NCBI GenBank assembly: GCA_964414815.1
Contig: CAYPXY010000001.1
Location: 248,001 to 312,000, forward strand
Source: Mariniblastus sp964414815
Lineage (GTDB): Bacteria > Planctomycetota > Planctomycetia > Pirellulales > Pirellulaceae
DNA: 64,000 nt
Reading direction: 5' to 3'
Numbering within the stretch: position 1 is the first letter of the stretch; every line of letters begins with the position of its first letter. Below are positions 1 through 9,500 of this stretch, in pieces. Under the pieces are notes generated by a model. It saw only the letters and a list, made by a program, of their open reading frames with translations, searched no databases and was not told the DNA's origin. The translations under genes and the position numbers were made by a program.

Positions 1-954
1 CAGATCCAGCCCGCTGGAGATGAGAGTTGCCACCACCAGCGAGACTTTCGATATTTCCTGCTTCCGGCTCAGCATTCCAATCAGCGGGAGTCGAAATACG
101 ATTTCATCCCGAATCCGCCGTCCTGTTTGCGTCCGCAGTCCCCAACCAAGCCCCAGCAGACCTGCCAGACCAATAATTGCCAACCACCAACCATGAGTTA
201 GCAGTCCGTCGCTCAACGACTTCAGCACCCGAGTCGGCCAGGGAAGTTCCTTGCCCAGATCGGCCAGATTTTCCAGTAGGGACGGAACGACCACCGTCAT
301 CAGAAAAATGGATACTCCAATTGCCATCACCAGTATGATAACCGGGTAGAGCAGCGCATTGCCTACCCGATCCTTGAATTCCACCGACCGGCGTTTGAAG
401 TCCGCCAGACATCGCAGCGACTCATCCAGATGCCCTGTGTTTTCTCCCACTTCAACCAGACTGAGGCTCAATTCATCAAACAAATCAGGGTGTTGAGCCA
501 TTGCGTCTCGCAACGTCACTCCCGATTCGATAACATCTCGAATCTGCATCAAACGAGTTGCCAGCCTCTTGGGTGATTGCGAGATCAAGGTGTCCAGAGC
601 TTCGATCAGCGGAACGCCGACGGTCAATAAGGTGGCAAGTTCGCTCAGGAAATTGGCGATGGTTGCCTGGCTGTGTTTTCGCCTCCAGGGCCAGGAAACG
701 GCTGGTGATCGAATGCTTATTCGTTGCGGCTTGCTTTCAGTCGAACCGGCGTCCACATCCGACAGGCCTGATGCTTCCATACCGATACGTTGCAAGTCAG
801 CGTTGGTAGGAGTTTGCGATACAGCCTCGATTGATAGAATATGCAGCCCACGCTCCCGCAACATTCGTCGAGCGATAGCCGGAGATTCACCGTGGATCGT
901 CCCCTGAGTCACCCGGTTGTTCTCGTCAGCAGCTTGATAGGAAAAAACAGCCAT
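1..954 (-). CDS. gspF: Type II secretion system inner-membrane protein GspF, 5' part (runs off the left edge)
   Basis: The minus strand is open from the ATG at 954 to position 1 (318 codons, no stop), so the 3' end lies outside the window. Translation starts MAVFSYQAADENNRVTQG, the typical GspF/PilC opening, and continues into a T2SSF domain: FLSELATLLTVGVPLIEALD, then SGVTLRDAMAQHPDLFDELS and LVEVGENTGHLDESL. A first membrane segment follows (NALLYPVIILVMAIGVSIFL), then a second hydrophobic stretch near residues 235-255. GspF is the polytopic platform protein of type II secretion or type IV pilus-like machines; it sits in the inner membrane and couples the assembly ATPase to pseudopilin extrusion. 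No other secretion gene adjoins it here; the secretin-like gene at 11.9 kb is separated by accessory DNA. Family assignment is firm; GspF versus PilC is not settled by the visible part. Confidence 0.9.
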   Translation of the reverse strand, partial: MAVFSYQAADENNRVTQGTIHGESPAIARRMLRERGLHILSIEAVSQTPTNADLQRIGMEASGLSDVDAGSTESKPQRISIRSPAVSWPWRRKHSQATIANFLSELATLLTVGVPLIEALDTLISQSPKRLATRLMQIRDVIESGVTLRDAMAQHPDLFDELSLSLVEVGENTGHLDESLRCLADFKRRSVEFKDRVGNALLYPVIILVMAIGVSIFLMTVVVPSLLENLADLGKELPWPTRVLKSLSDGLLTHGWWLAIIGLAGLLGLGWGLRTQTGRRIRDEIVFRLPLIGMLSRKQEISKVSLVVATLISSGLDL

Positions 955-1161
955 ACAGCTTATGGAGTTGAATTGCGATATTCCAGTTATTCGCTCAGTC
1001 ATTGTATCAGTTGAGCGAGTTACAGCGACAGGCGAGAATCACTGCTTTGGCTGACTTGCGATTTCAGGATCAACCATCCAACAACGTTGCATTTTACGTG
1101 TGCTCAGATAGCTGATTCGGAACGACACAATCGTTCCCCAACGGTGTCTTTCCCAAAAATT

Positions 1162-1289
1162 GTAACCGTTCACGAATTCGAATCGTTTAACCGCGACGCA
1201 AAGGAAATTTGGCGAGCTTCTGGCATCCATCACAATGAAATCTGATCGCCAAATTTCCGACGCCGAGCGATCTGCCTGTGAACGGTTAC
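1162..1289. mobile_element. Small palindromic MITE-like element
   Basis: The ends are a perfect 12-bp inverted repeat (GTAACCGTTCAC at 1162-1173 and its complement at 1278-1289). An inner 13-bp inverted repeat (GGAAATTTGGCGA at 1203-1215, complement at 1246-1258) makes most of the element fold back on itself. Flanks are CAAAAATT (1154-1161) and CAAAAATC (1290-1297), a near-perfect 8-bp duplication. Ends beginning GTAA with 8-bp duplications are characteristic of the IS66 family, so a non-autonomous IS66-type derivative is the best inference. It encodes nothing. Confidence 0.55.
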
Positions 1290-1343
1290 CAAAAATCTCA
1301 CTCGCGTAGCCAACGGTGTTCAGATTGGAAGAGAGGTTTCAAC

Positions 1344-2423
1344 ATGAAGTTTGTGCTTCACCCCTGGCATCTGTTGCTGGTTGTCATGGCCGCCTGGATC
1401 CATCGCGAGCAGCAGGCAGTGATTGAATACCTGCGAACGGAAAATCAGGTGCTGCGAGAAAAGCTCGGCAAGAAACGAATTCTGCTCAGTGATGACCAGC
1501 GGCGGCGACTGGCTGTTAAAGGGAAAGTGTTGGGGCGCAAGATGCTTGAAGAAGTTGGCACTTTGTTCACACCCGATACGATCTTGCGATGGCATCGAAG
1601 ACTGATCGCCCGGAAATGGGATTACTGCCAGCGACGAAAGACAACCGGAAGACCGGCGATCCCGGATGAAGTCGTTCAGTTTGTGCTTCGTATGGCTCGG
1701 GAGAATCCGACCTGGGGTTACGACCGCATTGCTGGTGCGGTGGCGAATCTCGGTCATGAAATCAGCGACCAGACGGTTGCCAATATTCTCAAACAACACG
1801 GTATCGAACCGGTACCGGATCGCAAACGAACCACAACCTGGGCAACGTTTCTCAAAGCGCACTGGGAGACACTCGGTGCGATTGATTTTACCTCGGTCGA
1901 AGTCTGGACTAAAAAAGGTCTGGTTACTTTCTATTTGCTGTTCGCGATGGAATTGAAAACTCGCCGTGTTCATTTCGCCGGTTGCACCGTCAGTCCAGAC
2001 GATGTCTGGATGAAGCAGATCGCACGCAACTTGACCGACTTCGAGGATGGCTTCCTCAAGGACAAGACACATCTACTGATGGATCGCGATACCAAGTTCA
2101 GCGAGGCATTTCGTTCGATTCTCGAACAGTCTGGTATTGAACTGGTGCGAATACCTCCTCGTAGCCCGAACTGCAATGCTCATCAGGAACGATTCTTTCG
2201 TTCGCTCAAATCGGAGTGTGTCGACCGGATGATCTTCTTCGGTGAAAAGTCATTGCGAAATGCCATCAACCAATTTTTGGCTCATTATCACACCGAGCGC
2301 AATCATCAGGGCCTGGAAAACAAGATCATCGACCCTGGAGAAGAAGTTGGAACGATTGCCGGGAAGGTTGAATGCCGCGAACGGCTCGGCGGGCTGCTTC
2401 GGTACTACCATCGCGCCGCGTAA
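1344..2423 (+). CDS. Integrase core (DDE/rve) transposase
   Basis: This is a 359-residue single-gene transposase of the rve superfamily. A short coiled-coil N-terminus (EYLRTENQVLREKLG) precedes a helix-turn-helix-like region (TPDTILRWHRRLIARKW; NPTWGYDRIAGAV). The catalytic core shows the expected acidic residues: AIDFTSVEVW (first D), LLMDRDTKFS (second D) and HQERFFRSLKSEC (E), then the usual HYHTERNHQGL tail. The reading frame is open back to 1278, but those codons overlap the right end of the neighbouring MITE, so the ATG at 1344 is preferred. I find no terminal inverted repeats or target duplication around the gene, in line with the orphan integrase-core genes common in planctomycetes. 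A decayed relative lies at 14632-14881. Activity is unproven. Confidence 0.85.
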   Translation: MKFVLHPWHLLLVVMAAWIHREQQAVIEYLRTENQVLREKLGKKRILLSDDQRRRLAVKGKVLGRKMLEEVGTLFTPDTILRWHRRLIARKWDYCQRRKTTGRPAIPDEVVQFVLRMARENPTWGYDRIAGAVANLGHEISDQTVANILKQHGIEPVPDRKRTTTWATFLKAHWETLGAIDFTSVEVWTKKGLVTFYLLFAMELKTRRVHFAGCTVSPDDVWMKQIARNLTDFEDGFLKDKTHLLMDRDTKFSEAFRSILEQSGIELVRIPPRSPNCNAHQERFFRSLKSECVDRMIFFGEKSLRNAINQFLAHYHTERNHQGLENKIIDPGEEVGTIAGKVECRERLGGLLRYYHRAA

Positions 2424-2628
2424 AACTCGGCATTGCCAACATTTTCAACATCTATCGATCTGAATCGTGGTGCGCGCTGTAAGCGAAAACAAGGCAAAAA
2501 TCAGTGTTAACCACCTTGATGCTGACCTTCTATCGAGCCATGTCGGCTGAGATTCCGATCGATCAATCACCCAAAAACCAAATTGCCAAAGAGCTTTTGA
2601 CTCGTTTGAATTTTTTGACCATACGGGC

Positions 2629-3162
2629 CTACTGAAACGAATTGTCCTTCAAAATCCTCTCACTCCTTATGGCGATCTCCCGTAGCAAGTTTTCAAAGGT
2701 TGGTTCGTTCAACACTGATTTAATCAAAATAAGTGCGTTAAAAATATTTGCATCTATTTTTTGGCTTGCCCGATCATGATACTCCTTGCTTCCACACGAA
2801 AAAACATCCCCTATATGTGACACTTGAAAAGCTGACAATACCTTATCAGGCGGCTCACAATTCTCAAAAAGTTCGAAATGTCCTTCGTCAACAACGAATT
2901 TAAATGCGTCGGAGATAGCGTTCAAAGTCATATTTGGAATAAATAGCATCTTAGCATCTTGCCACTCAACCGGTTGTTTCTGGTTTTTCCGCCTTGTTTC
3001 CGTTGGATACAAAAAAAATACCAATCGGTACCATTTTCGATTTTCTTCAAATCTGATCTCGCAATGAGCTTCTTCAATATCCAAGTGGGGTAGTGTCATG
3101 TATGCAAACAATAGATATTCTCCCTTGGATGTACTAACCAGAAATTTTTCAAGTCTCATCAT
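2629..3162 (-). CDS. Hypothetical protein, possible partner of the RHS protein
   Basis: A 177-residue soluble protein (MMRLEKFLVSTSKGEYLL...) with no signal peptide or membrane segment. It is more AT-rich than its neighbours, a common sign of recent acquisition. It lies directly downstream of, and in the same orientation as, the large RHS gene, separated by 378 bp that contain a MITE. Genes in this position behind RHS toxins often encode immunity proteins; that is positional inference only, because no immunity family is recognisable and the RHS tail itself has no identifiable toxin domain. Confidence 0.5.
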   Translation of the reverse strand: MMRLEKFLVSTSKGEYLLFAYMTLPHLDIEEAHCEIRFEENRKWYRLVFFLYPTETRRKNQKQPVEWQDAKMLFIPNMTLNAISDAFKFVVDEGHFELFENCEPPDKVLSAFQVSHIGDVFSCGSKEYHDRASQKIDANIFNALILIKSVLNEPTFENLLREIAIRSERILKDNSFQ

Positions 3163-3366
3163 GTGGCTTTGAACTTACAAACTGAAAATCTTGATTTCAA
3201 GAATAGTTTACCAAAACGCTTTCGTTGACGATGAAATGCCACTCATCCTACTTAGGCAAACGGCAGATAAAAACTCACAAGATGACAAAATTAGCCGTTT
3301 GGCGTTAGCCCAGTTCCTATGGCAAAATTCGGTATATTTTGATCGGTCGCTCGCCTCACGGAATTT

Positions 3367-3530
3367 GTAACTGTTAAGTAGTTTTTAAATCGAAAAACAC
3401 CGGTTTTTACGGCGTTTTGTGAGCGGTGAACGGCTCCAATTGCTAGAAAACGCAGCCTGTTACAAATCACAATTATCAAAAACAGCGGTTTTTACGGGCT
3501 TTTTTGGCAAAAAAACTACTTAACAGTTAC
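3367..3530. mobile_element. MITE with 20-bp terminal inverted repeats and 8-bp target duplication (IS66-type ends)
   Basis: A 164-bp AT-rich element with perfect 20-bp inverted ends (GTAACTGTTAAGTAGTTTTT at 3367-3386, complement at 3511-3530). It is flanked by a perfect 8-bp direct repeat CGGAATTT (3359-3366 and 3531-3538). Two internal CGGTTTTTACGG-like motifs (about 3401 and 3486) form a direct repeat. GTAA ends plus 8-bp duplications point to mobilisation by an IS66-family transposase, none of which is in the window. The right-hand duplication stops 2 bp before the stop codon complement of the RHS gene, so the insertion sits immediately behind that gene. Confidence 0.8.
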
Positions 3531-3540
3531 CGGAATTTAG

Positions 3541-6500
3541 CTAAGGTACTATTCCTCCAGGCCAATTCCAATAATCACAACGTGACCACTTAAAGTCACC
3601 CACTGCGGGGCCTCTGCTAGGCCAAGGCCAGTGCATGTCGTTTCCTTTTACGTTCGCTCTACAGTTGCCAAGGCATCGTCCATAACAACTAACGCATCTT
3701 GCTCCCCACAAAATCCCTCCAGGAACATCCGGTTTATCGGCCAATCCAGAAAGGTGACAGGCAGCCTTATGGGCCGTACAAGTTAGATAACATGGGTCCC
3801 ACTCAGGACACGGTGGTTTGGGCGGTTGTGGTGGCGGCTGTGGTGGTTGAGGCGGGGGCTGAGGTGGCCTAGGTGGTGGCTGCGGACGACAGCGATTAAT
3901 AACTTCTTTTGCGCCTCTAATTGCGCATGCTACACAACCAATTGTTGCAGCTCCACAAACTAGTCGCCCATACCAGGGAGTCGCATCCCAAACTTCCTTT
4001 ATACAGACGTCCCAGTCACAACGAAATTTACACGCATCATAAATTGGCTTAGAACAAAAGTAACTACCAATACATAGCGTAACGCAGGCAGCGGGAATGG
4101 CAAGCTTGCCGTCAGGATCCACATGGCTCGGAACGAAGTATGCCCGATATTGGGACATCCCATCGACATACTCCAGCGGATCCTGCGAGATAAACTCACT
4201 CGTCGATGGATCGTAATAGCGTGCCCGGAAATACATCAAACCCGTCTCGGGATCGTGTTGCCGCGAGGTGTATCCGAACGGCATGTTGTAGGAACTGGTA
4301 TTGCGAACGGTTGATCCATCAGCAGCCAGAATGGTTCGTTTGCCTAAGGCATCATACGTGTAACGTTCGAGAACCGTTCCGGTGGACAGATCGGCCAGTG
4401 CGGTGACGCTCCACTGTTGATTGCGGGTGATGGTCAGTTTCTGGCTGCCACCGCTACGAACGAGCAGAACCAACGAATCGATCTCCTGAGCGTAAACATA
4501 TTCCTGACTCGGAGAACCGGCAACTGTTCCTGCATCGTATTCAGCGATCAGGTTTGGTCCGGCGTAAATGGAGACGACATGCTCGGCAATGGTACTGCTG
4601 CGAGTAATCTTCTTGAAGACTCGTCGCTGAGTGGCGTCGTAGCCGTATTCGTTGGTGCCTTCGATACCGACTGTCGGTGAACTCGGCACGACCACCTGTT
4701 TCAACATACCGGCTTCATCCCATCCGAGCGTATGGCCGTGATAAGATGCGGTCAGATTCCCATCGTCATCAAACGTCTGGCCCGTACCGCCTACATTCGT
4801 CAACGCATGAACGTTATTGTAGGTCCGATACGAGTTATTCGAGTTCATCTGATGGTTGGTGATGTTTCCGATGTCGGAACGATCCAAATACAGACTCTTG
4901 CTTTGTCCTGATTGGATAAAGTTGCGGAACCTGTCTTCGGCATCGTACCCACTCGGATACGTTCCGCCGTTCTCCGTCGTAAAACTCCAGGCCGCCATCG
5001 CACCACTCCAGGATTCGCTCAACTTGTTGTGATTAGCATCATAAGTGTAAGTGGCTGTTCCAACATTGCTGTTGCCGATGGAGGTCAATCTGCCGGCATC
5101 GTCATACCCGCGAGTTTCATCAACTCCCGGTCGATCCACACTGGTCAATAAACCTATATCGTTGTAACCCCGATTCTCAATTTGCGTGCTGTCCCATTTG
5201 ATCAGATCAATCGCGCCTCGTTCATCGAAGGTGTACTCGGCCTTGCGTCCGGAGGGATAAGTGATTTCTTCCAGCCTCCCCCAAGAATCATAGTCGTAAC
5301 CGACTGTATAGGTCTTGCCGCTGTAGGTCGTTGATTCTGTAAGTGTTCGTCCCAAGTCATCGTAAGTCCAGCCATTGACCACGCTATAGCGACTGGTAGC
5401 GGCCGTTCGCTGAAGCAACCCGTTGTAGGTAAAATCGTCGGTTCCGGTTAGCGTATTGCTATCATCCCGATACTCGATCTTGTCCACGACACCTGAGAAT
5501 TCATAGATCGTTTTTTGGGTAATCCCCGATTCAAGGGTTACCTTCGTCACCCGACCGGCGGCATCGAATTCAAATGTCTTGCTGGAAGTATCGGGAAACG
5601 TGACGCTGGTTCGCTGTCCCAACAGATCATAACTGTAGGTTGTGGTTTTGCTTTGGGCATCCACAATGGTTCCCAATCTACCGGCGCTATCATACGTTCG
5701 TGTGGTGACCTTGCCCAACCGATCTGTGGTGGTTGTGTTGCGTCCCAGGTCATCGTATGCGAACCAGGTCGAAACGTTTTTGGCGTCCTTGCGCTGGGTG
5801 ACTTGTCCCGTGTCGGAATCGTAAACCGTGGTCAGAGTGTTGTTGAGCGGGTCTTTGACCGTCAACTGTCTACCCAATCCGTCGTAAGTATAAACGGTTT
5901 CCTTACTGAGCGCGTTGATCGATTTGAGCAGATTACCACCCGAATCGAACTGGCTCGTAGACTTTTTGCCCAGTTGATCGACCACTGCAATCGTTCGTCC
6001 CAAGCCATCGGTAAAGGAAGCGACCACCTTGCCGTCGGGATCGATTTGACTCGTTTTGAGCGTGTGGATGGCATTGGTCGCGGTGTCAATGTCGTCGTAG
6101 CGGGTGCAACTCCAGTTCACCAACTGATTGGGTGTGGTTGCGGTTGGTCCCGTCATCGTGGCCTGCATTACGGCGCGGCCCGCTGCATCGGAGATCGAGA
6201 CCTGCATGGTCTTTTCATCGGGTGCAATTACGACCGTTGCGCTGCCGCAACTCGAATCGCCGAACTCCCAATTGACGCCACCTGAAGCAATGGACGAATA
6301 GAGTTTCGCCAAGGCTGCATCGATGGATACGTCTTCCGTACCTCCACCGAGCAGATTGACCGTTTTGGAGTATTCGACCTGCTGCTCATTGGTGATCCCC
6401 TGGAAATAAACATACTGGGTTGTCAGACCATCGGCCACCGGCACGCTGTTGAGACCGGCAATCGGTGGATCGTTGCGGTTGATCGCTCCCAGCGGTACCT

Positions 6501-9500
6501 TCCAGTGCGTCTGGTATTGCACCCGGCCATCAACTCCGTAACGAGTGGTCTGTTCGGAGAGTGTCTTGCCATCAAGCGGATTGAGCAGATTGGTATGTTC
6601 GTCGAAATCCTTGACGGTCGCCGTATGCACCGTCCGGCCTGCCGAATCCTTGTTGACAATGGTGCCATGTCCCAGCGCATTTTTGATACCTTCGGTCAGG
6701 CTACAGCACGTCTCCCTCACATGGGTGGTCACGGCGCCTCCCGGCGCCGTTTCGGTCAGCAGATGGCCGTCCAGATCATAGCAGTAACTCCACTCCAGTT
6801 CATCGGACGTTCCCGGAGCCACGGTGCGAACTTTCAGATTGCCTGCCGGATCATATTCCATTTCCGTCACCAAGCCAATTTCCGAAGTCGTTTCAATCAC
6901 ATTGCCCAAGTGGTCATAAACGGATTCTGAAACCAACTCCAGGCTGCCTTTGCTGCGAGCATGAATCAGGCTTCTTCCCAGTGCATCGTAGGTCGTCAGC
7001 GATTCGATCCCCAATGGATCAACAAGCTGAACGATTTGACCGCGAATATCCCGCACTGCATCGTTGATGATGTAGTCCGGATCGGCCCCCGTCTGGCGGG
7101 TGGCACTCAAGATCGCCGCATTGTTGCCAAATGTTACGCCCGGCTTGCGGGTTTGAATGGTTCGCACCGTCTGGCGATCTGCTGAATAACCGTAGTAAGT
7201 GCGGACTTCATGGCTCCCCACTTTATTGGTCGTGTAGAACCGCTGATTGCCGACATAGTTCGTCAAGGTCGTCAACGTAAAATCATCGGAACGAACGTGT
7301 TGATGCTGCTCAACCGGACGACCTCGGTAGTCCAACGCTATCATGGTCACGGCTCCGCCCCGGTTGATCAGCACGGGCCGAGAATCACCCACCCCATAGC
7401 CGTAGCTGGTATATTGGCTGTCGGCCAGCGAGTTGATCTGACTGACCGTGCCATCACTCAAGTCGGCATCGGTTCCATAGGTGTCATATTGCATCGACAA
7501 CCGGCCAGAAGGACCATATACCGACAACGAGACCCTTCCCGTGCGGTCGCGGCGATAAACCTTGCGGTTCACATCGTCGTAATAAACCTGTTCCTTCGTG
7601 CTGTCGGAATAAAGGGTCTCGACCAATCTTCCCAGTTCGTCATACGAAAAATAAGTGGTATGACCGAGCTGGTTCGTTTCGCTGGTTTTCAAACCACCCG
7701 TCCAGCCGTATTCGATTTGAGGCCGAGCCGCAAAACCACTCGGCAGACTGATCGATCCCCGATGCGGAGTTGGGGTTTGAACCTTGATCAAACGCTGATT
7801 GGCATTGTAAGTGTAATCCGTTCGTAAATCGGTAGATGGAGCGCTGAACGAACCACCGCTGTAGGCAGTCGTTGCACTCCAGGCCAATTGACCTTCGTTG
7901 GCATGGCTGGTGCCGTAGTAACCAAAGATGTCTTGCACCGCTTCGGAAGTCGCCGTTGGGCTACCGGTTCCGCTAGGGTCTGTCATTCCCCGGATCACTC
8001 GAACCGGCTGGAAGGCGTTGTTGTATTCCGTGACCGTCACAAACCCGGCCCGGTCGCGATAGTAAGTCACCTGGCTGATTCCGTTGTAAATCCATTTCTC
8101 GTAGCTCGTATCGGGATACGTCTTGCGAATCAAATTGCCAGCCGAATCGTAGGTATTGGTGATTTGATAGCCGGTTTCATCAATCGATACCGGTGGTTGA
8201 GCTCGTTTGGTTTGCTCAAGGGTGATGCTTGGGCTTCGGAAGTAATCGTCTTCCATTACGGGAGGGTCGCTGAAGTAGTCGATATAATTCCGGACGGACT
8301 GCCCCGCCTTCACCTCGGTATAACGATCTCCTTCAAGAACCACGAACCGGCCCGACTCTTGATTGTCTGGGTAGATCATGGATTTGACTTGCCCCAAGCC
8401 GTTTTTGCGGCCTTTCAGAATATTGGCAAACTGGTTGACTACCGTGCCATCCCCGGACTGATAATCTACCGACAGCAGCAGTGTGTCATTGGCATCATGG
8501 CCAGTTCGCATCCGCTCATGCCAAGTCAACGTTGCGGCGTCGTAAAAAGTATCAATATCATAGCTGTAGGTCGATTTAACTTCTTCATTCCGCTCGACCG
8601 TTTCCAGAAAGCCGCTGTTGTTGTAGTCGTACTCCAGCACGATGTCACCGGAATTGAAATCAATTTCCGAGACCACCCAGCGGCCACCAATTTGACTGTT
8701 GTGATAAGTGAATTCAGCCGTGTTGCCGTACAGATCGGTCATTGTGTCCAGTTGCCACTGCAAGGTCGGATCGTTTTCGATGGCGTTCTGACTGAAGGTC
8801 TTGTAGGTGTAGCTGACGGCTCGACCTTGGGCATTGGATTTACTGATCAATCGGGAAGTGAAAACGGCGGTCTGACCTGAACCGGCGATGGGCACTGGCA
8901 TGACTTCCAGTTTGTACTGGATTCCGTTACCGCGAGTGACGGTGACGTACAGGGGTTCAACCTGGGCCATGACCGGATTGGCGATGGGCGTGCCATTGGC
9001 TTGGGTCAACACGATGGAGTTGTAATAGATGTCGTCTTCCAGTTCATAAGTACCATCGTTATTGGCGTCGGTCAGGTACTGGACTCGGCCTAGTTGCGGA
9101 TCGATCAGCAGGGCCGTATCCCCGGCGGTGGTATTGGGATAGAAAGTGACACGAAAATCAAAGTCCGACGCCATGCCTCGTCCGAAGGCAAACGCATCGA
9201 CTTGATTGGACGGCATCAGATAGCGATTGACAGCAATCGGTGGAGCAAAATTCGAGTATTGCAGCACATCGGTCTTGGAGACCGGACAACTGCTGCAACT
9301 AACGGTCGTAGTTGCTTGGTCTTCCATAACGGCATCCGTGATCACTGGCATGGATAGCGCCCGGGTCAACGGGTTGCCGCAGAAATCGGGAGTCTGGTTT
9401 CCCTTCACATCTGTTTTCTTCCCACAATCATCGTTGCCCCCACCTCCACCGCCTCCGGTGGACGGACAGGAAGGAGTTGCAGGGTTGTTAACCAAAGGAC

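Noticed and set aside
991..1018. Hairpin TCGCTCA/TGAGCGA as terminator or operator for gspF
   Set aside because: Too short, no T-run, and placed upstream of the gene start; no specific function can be supported.
1320..2072. 250-residue minus-strand frame
   Set aside because: Fully antisense to the transposase, which has all catalytic motifs.
1290..2628. Insertion sequence with defined ends around the transposase
   Set aside because: No terminal inverted repeats or target duplication could be paired around the gene.
5515..6285. 256-residue open frame on the plus strand
   Set aside because: It lies opposite the RHS coding sequence, whose codon pattern creates long antisense frames; no ribosome site and no domain.
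7888..8880. 330-residue open frame on the plus strand
   Set aside because: Antisense to conserved YD repeats of the RHS gene; same explanation as other frames there.
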